This document shows, in pieces, positions 38,701-48,889 of a DNA stretch of 64,000 bases (positions within the stretch are counted from its first letter, which is position 1; every line of letters begins with the position of its first letter). Source of the DNA: Buddleja alternifolia (lineage: Eukaryota > Streptophyta > Magnoliopsida > Lamiales > Scrophulariaceae); the NCBI GenBank assembly GCA_019426215.1, contig CM033408.1, positions 32,673,827 through 32,737,826 on the forward strand. Direction: 5' to 3'. Under the pieces are notes generated by a model. That model worked only from the letters and a program-made list of their open reading frames with translations. It searched no databases and was not told where the DNA came from. A program made the position numbers and the translations under genes.

Positions 38701-41700
38701 AACTATTATCTACATTTTGTTGTTATGTTTAAAAAAGGGGAGAGAAATAATATGTGGAAAGTGAAGTGAGTAGCTATTAAGAAAGAGAAAAGAAAAGAAA
38801 GGGGGTGGTGCATTAGAAGTCGTCATCCTGATCAAAGAAAGGTCAAGACAAGAGAGACATTTAGGTGACATAACTAACAACATATTATTTCTCTGAAGAG
38901 TTGCACAATGAGAAAAGAAGATTGTAAAAACAAGTTGTGTCTAAAACGAAAATGCTGAGAGAAGACCATGAAATTAAACATAATAAGAACAATGAAAGTT
39001 AAAGACCTTCAATTCAAAAGTGATAGTGTAAGATTTAACCATTAGGTCAGGGCGAAAGGAATATAATAATCACTATAATAAAAAATCTTACATAAATATG
39101 AGATGAAACTTAGTTGAGCTCAATTGAGTAAATTAATGAGAAATTTCACAAAATTGTTTAAAGTTAAAATGACTATTTATGCGAATGAACGGAGAGAAGG
39201 AAGATTTTTTCACTACCAAGGGATATGAGTTCTCCATATTTGTGTAATCATAATTATCGTAGGTCGAAACATTCAAGTAAATGAAGAAATTTTATCAGGC
39301 TTTTTCATAAATATATGAATAGCATTGCTGCATCACATATAGACTATCAAGCAGCGGAAGTGGAAATGGCATCACATAATAAACCATTAAACAACATTCA
39401 ACTCAAACACAAGGATATCCAAGCTCAATGTTAAATGTTCTTTTGTGGCCAAGCAAGCTGTCATAGCATTAGGGTCATTATTACATGCACCAGACTCTTT
39501 TCAAAATATTTCACCAGCACATTATTTTTTAAAATAGTAGCACATTTATACTAAATAATGATTTCCTCTGTGCTTTTCCCCTTCCAAACATGACAAAAAA
39601 AGGATACTTAAACTGATGGTAACGAAAACTGGCAGAATAGAAGAGGAAAGTCAAACAAATTGGTTGGAAAAAAGTAAAGTATCTGAAAACGCACCTTATC
39701 CTTTACCATAGTATTATGGGCATCAGTGTTCAGCATTATCACTGAGTAAGCAAGGACGTAAGCTGTATCTGCGCTAGTGAACGAGTTCGGGTTGCATTTA
39801 CAATATCGTTCAGCAAATTTTTCCATGATGCGGTCAATCTTTTGTGCTTCTCCGGGTAACCTAAATCCTCTTAAAAAGAATCTAATTGCTTCACCAAAGC
39901 CCATTTTTTCAAAGTTGAAGGAATCTACATACGCGTGCATAACTTTCATAGGAAATTCCTCTCTTTCACCAAAATAATCACCAATCATACTTTCATTTAG
40001 GCCAGAAGTACTCTTGAGAAAAGAAGCCACTTCTTCAGGGAAGCTGCCAACTTTTTGGGTGCTCATTAAGAACTCAATTCCCTTGGTAGGTTTCTTATTG
40101 AACAGTGCAACACCTTTCTGCATTTATTCCATTGACACAATTACTAAGTTTACTGGATCATTCTTGAATTTTCTAGCACAACATTTAACACAACTAAAGG
40201 ACGGGCTAGAAAATTACAGAATTAGGCACTTAAAAGTATATAAACATTCTTATTACAATTAAGGTTTAGACATTCCCATCAAACCAACATATTTTAACCT
40301 AAATTCACTCTTCAATCTACAACCAAATTTTACTGCCAAAGTAATACTAGACATATATTAAACAACTCAGTGCGTAACAATATCCTCATGGTAAGTCACT
40401 AGTCACGCAATAATTCTTTGTAGAAAAATCTTGCGATTACAGGTAAAACTCACTTAAAGTGTAATTTATAAGCAAACCTGAAGTTCTAATTTATAAGCTC
40501 TACGCTGCTCCAATGTCGCAGCGTCTGAAAATTCAGAACTTGCTTCCGAGGGAAGTTCATAATCAGCACTATACGCATCGTCAATGAGGTTGGCGGGACT
40601 GTCAGTCAAGTTTTCATTATCAGAGAACTTTGGTGGATTCATTTCTCCAATTTTCATCTGTTGGTCCATCCATGATCCCATTGACTTGATAATTCTAACC
40701 AGGCACTTTACTGATTCATGGCGAAATGTCATATCTTGGGCAGGAGACAAAGAGGTAATGGAACCAGGTGGCGGACCTAGAGCAGTTTTGAGAAGGCCGC
40801 TGACAGTCCTGCAAACATCCGAAGGAATTAAACGGGTTCTAGTAGAATTTAGAGCAATGCAAGGAAGTCGGCGATAGTCTGCAAATATCTGAAGGCATTA
40901 AAGGAATTCTAAAACAATTTACAGAATGCAAAAATTTTGGGGAACAAAACCAGATAACAAAAAGGTAAGTGGGTAGAGTCACACATGAGGAAATGCAAGA
41001 ATGAAAAAGATGAAATGAGAATGTGGCGGGTAGTCATAAAGCTGTAGCGTAATGCAAGTACAAGATAAAGTTAAGGTCTATTTGGGATACTGCAAATCCC
41101 CTCAGCATAATATGAATGATTCATGGGTGACAATACCTATTATTATTTATTACAAGGAGCTATATCAGCAGCTTTTCTGAACTAAGCAGATTTGTGTCCC
41201 ACTTCAGCATGCATTCTCATGATACAACATATTCTTAACAGGCAAAGTATAACTACAAAATAAAAATGACTCGGAGCCAATAACAAACTACAACAAATAT
41301 TGTTTTTATAGTAGGACTTCAAGGAATTACTTAGGCATGTTTTCCCCTGATGATCCCAACTGAAACAGCTTGCAGCAATACAGAACCTCCAGGTGAAATC
41401 ACTAGCTTAAAATATAATCATACTTGAACTTAGTAATTTGGTCACAACTACTGCAACTATTAACCGGACAACCAAAAGTATCATGCACAATGAGGATTAA
41501 AGTTGAAGTTTAAGCTCTTCCAATATCAAAAAAGAAAAAGGAGTTAAGTGTTCTTATAGTATATCACATCATCAAGGGCCCAAACACATCTCGTCTGGGC
41601 CTTTGACCTAATGCAAACAAGGTACAATTTCTCTTGTCCCTTCTCGATCTACTTTGGTTATAGCTACATCGAGCTAGTGGAGGAGCAGACAAGATTCGCG

Positions 41701-44161
41701 GCAAGTATGAGGCATATGTTAACACAAGATACATTCTCTCGGAAGCATGATAGAATGTATATAGTTTTCGAATATCGCATTATTCCGTCTTATGCATTGC
41801 ATTTTTATAAGACTCATAGATTATCTACTACTTCTATTACATGTATTTTCCGACCTTATTCTGGTATATTAAGTTTATGAAAGCTCAATTCTTCAGATTC
41901 AATAGATCGATTAGTAAGAGATTTGGGAACCATGAGTTACCAACTGATACTCTCTCTTGTACTCTTTCCTTCTCCGATTCTTGATAACACAATTGTAGAC
42001 ATTTTGCAAGAGTGTATTTTTCTTAACCTTCCTAATGCCAACCCTCTCAGGCCCTTAGTATCTGACTATATTCATTTTGTCACCACGGTTTACGCATATA
42101 TATAGAATTGCAATTAACAATATACATTATGTTGTTTAAGTTCAGTGCTTCACTATTATAATGCATCATTACTCAGTTGTGAAAATGGAAGATAAAGTAA
42201 AGTTCATTGTCTAAAATTATATGCAAATTAACCTGCATCCCTGTCCGAAACTACTTGAAGAATTTAATGTTTAGAGATTTGTTTTGGGTGACAAGCATAT
42301 ATACTAGAAAAAGTAGATGCTAACAGTAAAACAAGCAACTAATTCAAAAGATGGAGTAACTTCAGTAGAACTACACACGCTCTGAAGATGTATTAGGTGA
42401 TTGGCATTTGATCACAACAAATATTTCCAGAAAAGAAGATACAAAGGGGGGGGGGGGGAGCTACATCTAATCTCTGTTACCTTTCAAATACATTTGGAGC
42501 CTCCACATCACAGTCATAGTTGACAAAAGTATCAATAATAATCTGTGAATCTTGAGAAATCTTCTCCAGTAAATTCAAAACAGTCATCTTCTGCAAAAAA
42601 CTAGGTTGGAGCACATTTTCAAGTACGCGAAGGATCAGCATGGGAAAAAAAATTCCAATCTCTGATTTCAACCCAGATCTAAATTTTGATAGTAAGTTCC
42701 AGAATATTGAACAAAGAAGTTGAAAAATAGTCATAACAGATAGTGCACTGTTCTTCAACAATGACATGCATAGATATTGCTTGACCGCATTAAGAAACCT
42801 GTTGAGATAAGAACATATTAGCTATCCGGGTGAAACATCAGACTCCTAGTTATTAGGAAAGGAAAAAAGCGTGAAAATAATCAAGAGAACTGTTATCGTT
42901 AACCAGTTGATATTTCATTCTCTTTGCAGGAGTATTACATACTTATATTCATGTAAAGGTATTGAACCTAGTCTCATGTTCCTAATGTCCGTTCCTATGT
43001 ATCATGGATTTCCTTAGGTAATGGTTAAATTTTCACGACATACATAAATTGATCCAACCTATACTACTGATTGATTCAACAGAAGATAGCGAGTGCCTAA
43101 GAGTTCATACAACCTAACACTTGCCTCTCGTTGGTGCGCCAGATTGGACCTGCATTGCCCATGATGACATTCAAAAGCTCCAAGGAGAGGATTTTCCCCC
43201 TCAAAAGGATCTGATCATCTGGATTCTCTTGCGACGAAAATTTCATAGATAATTTGCATAAATTCTTGTAGAGCATAAATCCATCCTCCCTAACCTTACT
43301 GTACCCGCTCAAATCAGCAACCTCATTGACAGATTCGCCATTTTCTTCATCAGCTTTTTTTTCTTCAGGATAATAGCAACCATTTTGCATATCCAAGGAC
43401 AATCTTGCATCAGGAGGGCTATCCTTAGCCTCCACAATTTCATTAATGAAGCTTTGAGCGAATTGTATAGAACTTCCTTCGTTTAGATTCCTATCAGAAA
43501 ACTCCAGCAATTCTGAAACAGATACATTCTTGAAATCAACGAGCAGGGAATTCTCCTCAGCCCTGGTGAAAACAATTATCATCATCTGGGCAAGAACAGA
43601 CTTAGCACAGATCTGATTGGTACCACTGTGGCCACCCAGGTATACATTGTAGCAGGACCTCACGATATAGACAAGGCAATCACCACGGATGTAGATGCAG
43701 GGAGATCGGACAGCAGAAAGCAGGACTTTGAGCACAGCAAGCTCAACGGCCTCATCGCCAAGGGCAGCACATTTGCAAACGGAGTCAATGAGTCGGAAAA
43801 TAATGGATGAAGAATCATCGTCTTTGATTTCACAACTGCGGATGAGACCGAAAGAGAAGAGTCGAAACGCACAATCCAGGGCAGGCTCGAGAACCTTAGG
43901 GGAGCCAGACTCAAGCGCCATGATGAGGGGTTGAAGCAGGATCTCGGCATCGGAAGAAGATAGACCGTAGAGTGGGGAGCAGGAGGTGGGATCCGAAGCG
44001 TCATCGGCCAAAGACTCGAGTTTGTCGAGGACAGATTTACAGGCGGACACGAGGTGGGAGTGTTTCCTCCAGGCCACGTTCTTTATGATCTTGTCCAGTG
44101 AAGGACCCAGGACCCACCCACAGCGGGATGCCCCACCTAGGGTTTGCGACGCCGACGACAT
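29767..44161 (-). CDS. BIG1-like: BIG1/BIG4-type ARF guanine-nucleotide exchange factor (11 exons)
   Basis: Large Sec7 exchange factor that loads GTP on ARF GTPases at the trans-Golgi/early endosome, for secretory and vacuolar traffic (known for BIG proteins). Exons in gene order: 44161-43125, 42798-42481, 40808-40478, 40117-39695, 38190-37901, 37632-37359, 37108-36606, 36506-36185, 33904-33544, 33316-32634, 30375-29767. Phases agree throughout, giving 1716 aa, close to BIG1/BIG4 length. Order: N-terminal DCB/HUS helices with [13 protein letters not shown] and [20 protein letters not shown]; Sec7 domain about 565-755 with catalytic-finger Glu652 in [12 protein letters not shown]; then HDS repeats. 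Met690 in [12 protein letters not shown] is the residue expected in brefeldin-sensitive GEFs. Intron 1 is GC-AG. Intron 8 carries an LTR element. No coding lesion is seen. Confidence 0.95.
34024..35307 (-). mobile_element. Short LTR retrotransposon (1284 bp) in BIG intron 8
   Basis: Two direct repeats, 34024-34458 (435 bp) and 34960-35307 (348 bp), start TGATAAG and end CGTAACA. They bound about 500 bp of internal DNA. Perfect 5-bp target duplications TTTTG lie at 34019-34023 and 35308-35312. Read on the minus strand, a purine-rich tract (GGGGGGAGGAA) abuts the downstream LTR, and ATTTGGT, an iMet-PBS-like start, follows the upstream LTR. An internal minus-strand frame (34924-34577) begins with ATG 36 bp inside the LTR, perhaps a gag vestige. 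It is non-autonomous, TRIM-like or internally deleted. Orientation is the same as the host gene. Confidence 0.9.
35729..35863. repeat. Imperfect inverted repeat (fold-back) in BIG intron 8
   Basis: The string GATCTTTTACTTGG at the left is matched by CCAAGTAAAAGATC at the right, and inner segments (AAAATGG with GATGCAGTTGTCATC) also pair imperfectly. This looks like a small decayed MITE. No target duplication was identified. Confidence 0.55.
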
Positions 44162-44414
44162 AACCTATCAAGAACAGTAACATTCACCTTGCTATTGCTC
44201 ACAGCAATCGCTGGCGGGCGGGCGGGCTTTGCATCCTGGATTAATTATTCGAAATGACAGAGAAGGCAATATCGAGCAATTTTCACATGGAAATTGGATA
44301 GTTAATCATCAGCATCTGCATATTTCTTCTGTATCTGAGAGGACAGTGCCGACCGACAGACGATAATCAGGGAACAGTTGTAAGTATGCTCCCTCGCTTA
44401 AATCGGATCGGGCG
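44162..44414 (-). promoter_or_regulatory. Short surviving BIG1-like promoter/leader
   Basis: The 253 bp between the BIG start codon and the hAT insertion, including one copy of the target duplication (44407-44414). It holds a GGGC-rich patch near 44213-44225. The native promoter upstream of this point is displaced by 2.8 kb of transposon, so transcription may start here or inside the element. Confidence 0.5.
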
Positions 44415-44639
44415 TAAAGATGTCAAGCGGCCCGGCCCGGCCCGGAAACCCGCGACCCGGCCCGGCTCAAAATCCAGCCGGGCGGCCCGAAACAGTTGTG
44501 ACGGGCCGGGCTAATATAATCGGGCCGGGTCAGCCCCCGGTAAGCAAGTCGGGCTCGGGCCGCCCGGTCAGGTTCCAGCCCGGCACCGACCCATTAAAGG
44601 TAAAATACATTTTCTGTGCATATATTAAATAAAAATACC

Positions 44640-44735
44640 CCACTAGCCTAGTGGTGGGCTAGCGGGGTGTATGTAGAGTGGGCAAGGGTTTGAATCCCCT
44701 TTGCCCCAAAATCAGCCAAAAAACTTTTTTTTTTT
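44640..44735 (+). other. tRNA-like/SINE-like unit with Pol III A and B boxes
   Basis: TAGCCTAGTGG at 44644-44654 fits an A box and GGTTTGAATCC at 44687-44697 fits a B box (one mismatch to the common form). Their spacing is tRNA-like. A T-run terminator follows at about 44726-44735. No cloverleaf could be completed, so this is a SINE-derived piece rather than a working tRNA gene. Confidence 0.55.
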
Positions 44736-44742
44736 GGTCATT

Positions 44743-44799
44743 CCAGCAGTGGATGGAATTCTGACCGTTGCCAACGGTCAGAATTCCATCCACTGCTGG
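44743..44799. repeat. 57-bp palindrome with 28-bp perfect arms
   Basis: The left arm starts CCAGCAGTGGATGG and the right arm ends CCATCCACTGCTGG. The arms are exact reverse complements over 28 bp with a single-base spacer (C at 44771). It would extrude as a tight cruciform or hairpin. It lies between the SINE-like unit and the duplicated 5' region of the hAT transposase gene. Confidence 0.95.
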
Positions 44800-44810
44800 A
44801 TGTGTTATTT

Positions 44811-46056
44811 CATTTTGATCGTTGCTAATTTCCTTTTTTTTTATTAATTTATATTTTATGTAATATCTTTTAGTTTCTATAAATATGAGTAATATGTTGC
44901 ACTTTTTTTTACAAATTCAACAAGAAATATTATAAATTCTCTTTTAGCTCAATATTTAAATTTTACAATTGTGGTTGGAGATCAAGTGACAATTGGAACG
45001 TGATCAATTGACAATTTGGAGTTGGAACGTGATCAATCGACTTTTTGGAGTTGGAACGTGAGCATTTGTCGTGGTTCAATCGTCGATTGTAATTTCTACC
45101 TTCAATTCGGTAATATCATTTTAGTTTTTTAACACTTTTTTTATTAATATTTTGTGCTTAATTTGATCATATTTGTTAGTTGTTAATTTGAATTTTGTTA
45201 TTATTATTTTGTTAGTGATTATTATTTGTTTAACATGTCTTATGAAAAATTACCGTTCACCGAAGAACAAGCGTTTTTACAACATGAAACTTTTAATTTT
45301 TCACAATCACAATCACAAATGAATATGGGACAAGAAAACGAAATGGATGTAGAAGAACCATCGCCTAGAACTACAAAACGTAAAATAGGAAGTAGGACTA
45401 AAACTAGTGTAGTTTGGCGTTTTCATTTTGACCGTTGCCAATTTCCTTTTTTTTTATTAATTTATATTTTATGTAATATCTTTTAGTTTCTATAAATATG
45501 AGTAATATGTTGCACTTTTTTTTACAAATTCAACAAGAAATATTATAAATTCTCTTTTAGCTCGATATTTAAATTTTACAATTGTGGTTGGAGATCAAGT
45601 GACAATTGGAACGTGATCAATTGACAATTTGGAGTTGGAACGTGATCAATCGACATTCTGGAGTTGGAACGTGAGCATTTGTCGTGGTTCAATCGTCGAT
45701 TGTAATTTCTAACTTCAATTCGGTAATATCATTTTAGTTTTTTAACACTTTTTTTATTAATATTTTGTGCTTAATTTGATCATATTTGTTAGTTGTTAAT
45801 TTGAATTTTGTTATTATTATTTTGTTAGTGATTATTATTTTGTTAGTGATTATTATTTGTTTAACATGTCTTATGAAAAATTACCGTTCACCGAAGAACA
45901 AGCGTTTTTACAACATGAAACTTTTAATTTTTCACAATCACAATCACAAATGAATATGGGACAAGAAAACGAAATGGATGTAGAAGAACCATCGCCTAGA
46001 ACTACAAAACGTAAAATAGGAAGTAGGACTAAAACTAGTGTAGTTTGGCGTTTTTT
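44811..46056 (+). repeat. Tandem duplication of the hAT 5' region and N-terminal codons (period 613-631 bp)
   Basis: Copy 1 starts at 44811 and copy 2 at 45424, both with CATTTTGA(T/C)CGTTGC. Each copy includes leader, promoter-like DNA and the first codons of the transposase (MSYEKLPFTEEQ...). Copy 2 carries an 18-bp extra unit just before its ATG, so the two ATGs are 631 bp apart (45235 and 45866). Copy 1 coding breaks at the junction, after VVWRF. Confidence 0.93.
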
Positions 46057-46471
46057 TAAACATATTCCAGAAAAAGAAAAAGTTGTTTGTCGGATATGTG
46101 AACAACCTTTTGCATTTAAAAAAGGTGGGGGTTCCGGGAATATGACAAGGCATTTATCCGCTAAGCACCCGGGATGGGAAACTATGCAACTTGATGATCA
46201 TGGATCGACTATACATGAAACAAATCAAAGAAATAGGGATGCTATTGCAAACTTTGAATATAATGAAGAAACAATGAAAAATGGTTTAGCTCGATTAGTT
46301 ATTCAAGCCGAATTACCTTTTACATTTTCCGGAAACAAATTTTTTGAAAATTTTATAAAAATGTGTTGTCAACCACAATTTAAACGAGTATCACGTAACA
46401 CATGTTATAAATATGGTTTTAATCAATATAAAGATGAAATAGATGCTTTGAAAAAAAAAATTCGACTTTAA
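45866..46471 (+). pseudogene. BED-finger hAT transposase, N-terminal fragment
   Basis: 201-aa frame from ATG 45866. An acidic Ser/Gln-rich start is followed by a BED zinc finger: VCRIC (C-x2-C), then RHLSAKH (H-x4-H) before PGW. The frame ends at an A-run (46448-46458). Just after it, in another frame, comes the conserved LTSDMWRGRGCLHYICITAHW of RICESLEEPER/DAYSLEEPER-type enzymes, so a frameshift is present. The sequence then jumps to terminal non-coding DNA: the catalytic core and dimerisation domain are deleted. It might still bind DNA if expressed, but it cannot cut. Confidence 0.88.
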
Positions 46472-47185
46472 CTTCTAAAGTTTCCTTAACGTCGGATATG
46501 TGGCGAGGTAGGGGTTGTCTTCATTATATTTGTATTACGGCACATTGGATAGATGAAGATTTTGTTAGTGATTATTATTTTGCATATGAATAGTGTAATA
46601 TTTCCATATAATTTTTTTCAATGTGAATACTACTACACATTTAGTAGTATATTATTTTTCATAATGTAAATGCACAAGAAAAATAAATTGTTGTGCCGTA
46701 TATTTTTCCATCTCTCATGTAAGTTCATTAAAGTATATTATCTATTTTAGTTTTAATTATTTTTATTCAAAGTTTCAATATTGTCTCTTTAAATTAGATA
46801 TCAATTTTATACTAAAGTTAGAATAAAACTAATTAAAAATTTCAAATTAACTTATAACTTATAAGAATTAAAAATTAGTTATTTTCATTCATAATGTAAT
46901 TTTCTACATTATGTAATAATATGTAACATAACAACATAATGTAATTTTCTATAACATAACATATTATACATTGAAAAAAACCAATTTGGGACCAAAGGTT
47001 AAAAAAAACTTAGTTTTGCCATTTTTTTAACCAAAAAAAAATTCGTAGCGGCCCGGCCCGACCCGGGCCCAGTCCGGGCCTGACCGGCCCAGCCGGCCCG
47101 GCCCGCGTCTGAACAGTGAAGTGTGCCTAACCGGGCCTGGGCCGCGTCGGCCCAGCCCGGCCCGTTTGACATCTTTAATCGGGCG

Positions 47186-47998
47186 TGATTCCTTTCTATA
47201 TCTTCTTCTCTTTTCCTTTCCTTTTCTTTTTTGTTGTTTTCTTCCGAGTGGAGGCAAATATTTATGACTTTTTTGTTCGTGTTTTTATCTGTTTTTTCCA
47301 TTTTTATTTTCATTTAAAAATAAAATTACACACTTTACATTATTTTCAACTGAAAATATTTTTATTTTTATTTTTAAATTCCCAATAAATTACTATCATT
47401 TCTATAAAATTACATTTCACATTACTTATTTCACATTTTTATTTTATCACTTTTTTTCTCATCTACTTTCAATTTTTTAAACTTTTCTTTCTCCTCTCCT
47501 TTAAATTATTGAAATATTTCTTCCTCCTCCCCTTTCCTCTCCTCTCCTTTATATTTTGGCTGGGCGAATAGCAATTTACCTCCCTGTAAAACTTCAAAAA
47601 TGCAAAAAAAAACCTGTGAAACAAAAATAGTCAATTTACCTCCCTGTGTAAAAAAAAATAAAGCAATTTAACTCCCCACGCGCTTCACTCGGGCATTTTG
47701 AGAGTGGTTATGACATTTTTGAGTTAATAAGACCATTTTGCCCCTATCTAATTACCATTGCATCTAATTGATAAAGATCTGACGATTGAGATTAAATCTT
47801 ATATATTATTTTATCAAATTCATATCAACCATACATTTGAATATAGATCAATGGTCCAAATTTATCAACATATATATATTTATAATTTTATTTTTTCATA
47901 ATTAATATGTATTTTTATGGTTCTAAGTTAATAATTAAACACATTATATATTAAATTTATACAATATATGTATATATATTATTTTATTTTCATTTATG
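47186..47998. other. Intergenic DNA between the hAT and PIF elements
   Basis: No gene. It is T-rich at first. Near 47570-47670 is a repeated phrase of the form AATTTACCTCCCTGT, similar to plant transposon end repeats. Boundaries undefined. Confidence 0.45.
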
Positions 47999-48889
47999 GA
48001 CTCATTTGGTAGGGGAGAAAAGGGGAGAAATACAATTTTGTCTCCCCATTTCAGTTATTTGGTATTAGAAATGGGAGCCCATTACCGAAAATAGGCCCAT
48101 TATGGGCCCGGCCTTTTATCTCCAATACCACCGATAAGTAATCTCCCCGGGGGGGTCCGATTATTTTATCTCCAATCTCACCTATTAAATGCTGAAATTT
48201 AAATGACCCATTTGTCCTCTTGTCAATTTTTTTTATGACTATTTCACCCTCTTATATCCTATTAATTACAACCAGCATTCAATATGAGTTCAGACCCAAG
48301 ATTTTGCAAATCTCCTCTGCTCGATAACATTTACAGCTGATTGGAGCTTCATTAAAACACAGAGACACCACTTTTGCTTCTATAAATGAAGCTTAATTTT
48401 AGCATTTTAAAACCCATTCCACATCTATCAGCTGTATATAAGTTGGGTAATTATTATTTTTTTACGTAATATTTTCCGTAAACTGTGCTTTTTTTTTTAT
48501 GGGGTAAAATCTGAATTCATGTTATTAATTACAGGTTTGGTGGGATTCTTCCATTCTTAGCAGGATCATATATTGAGGTAAATTGAAGTTTAATCCGATT
48601 GTTGTACTAAATAGATTTGTGGTTAGGGTTTATTAGTGGGTGTGAATTTTGATATATGAGATAATGTCAGTTTGTTGAATGAATTATTCGAAATTGTTGT
48701 GAAAATCCCGTAATCAGTTTGTTACAAGGTTATTATGAAAATTTATGGTGTTAGTCTCTGTTAGATGAGGGTTGATTGGGTGAACTAAGAATTTATGGTG
48801 CTCATAAATAGTGTGGGAGTAATATATTCCCTTCATCTAAATCTTTATTGATATTGTTGATATTATTTCTGTCCTGACAGTTGTAGAAA

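Larger units (their letters stand above)
44415..47177 (+). mobile_element. hAT (Ac-like, BED) transposon, 2763 bp, with perfect 8-bp target duplication
   Basis: Flanked by ATCGGGCG at 44407-44414 and 47178-47185. Terminal inverted repeats are TAAAGATGTCAAGCGG on the left and TAAAGATGTCAAACGG (reverse complement) on the right, followed on both ends by dense GGCCCGGCCC subterminal repeats. The interior holds a SINE-like unit, a long palindrome, a 613-bp tandem duplication and a truncated BED transposase. It is non-autonomous. The insertion lies directly upstream of the BIG gene. Confidence 0.95.

Noticed and set aside
41611..41880. 89-aa plus-strand frame within BIG intron 2
   Set aside because: No recognisable domain, antisense to the host gene and inside an intron; no splice or promoter support.
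43628..44180. Plus-strand frames opposite BIG exon 1
   Set aside because: Antisense shadows of a well-supported coding exon.
44640..44735. A functional tRNA gene
   Set aside because: A and B boxes are present but no acceptor stem or anticodon arm can be paired; a SINE-like piece fits better.
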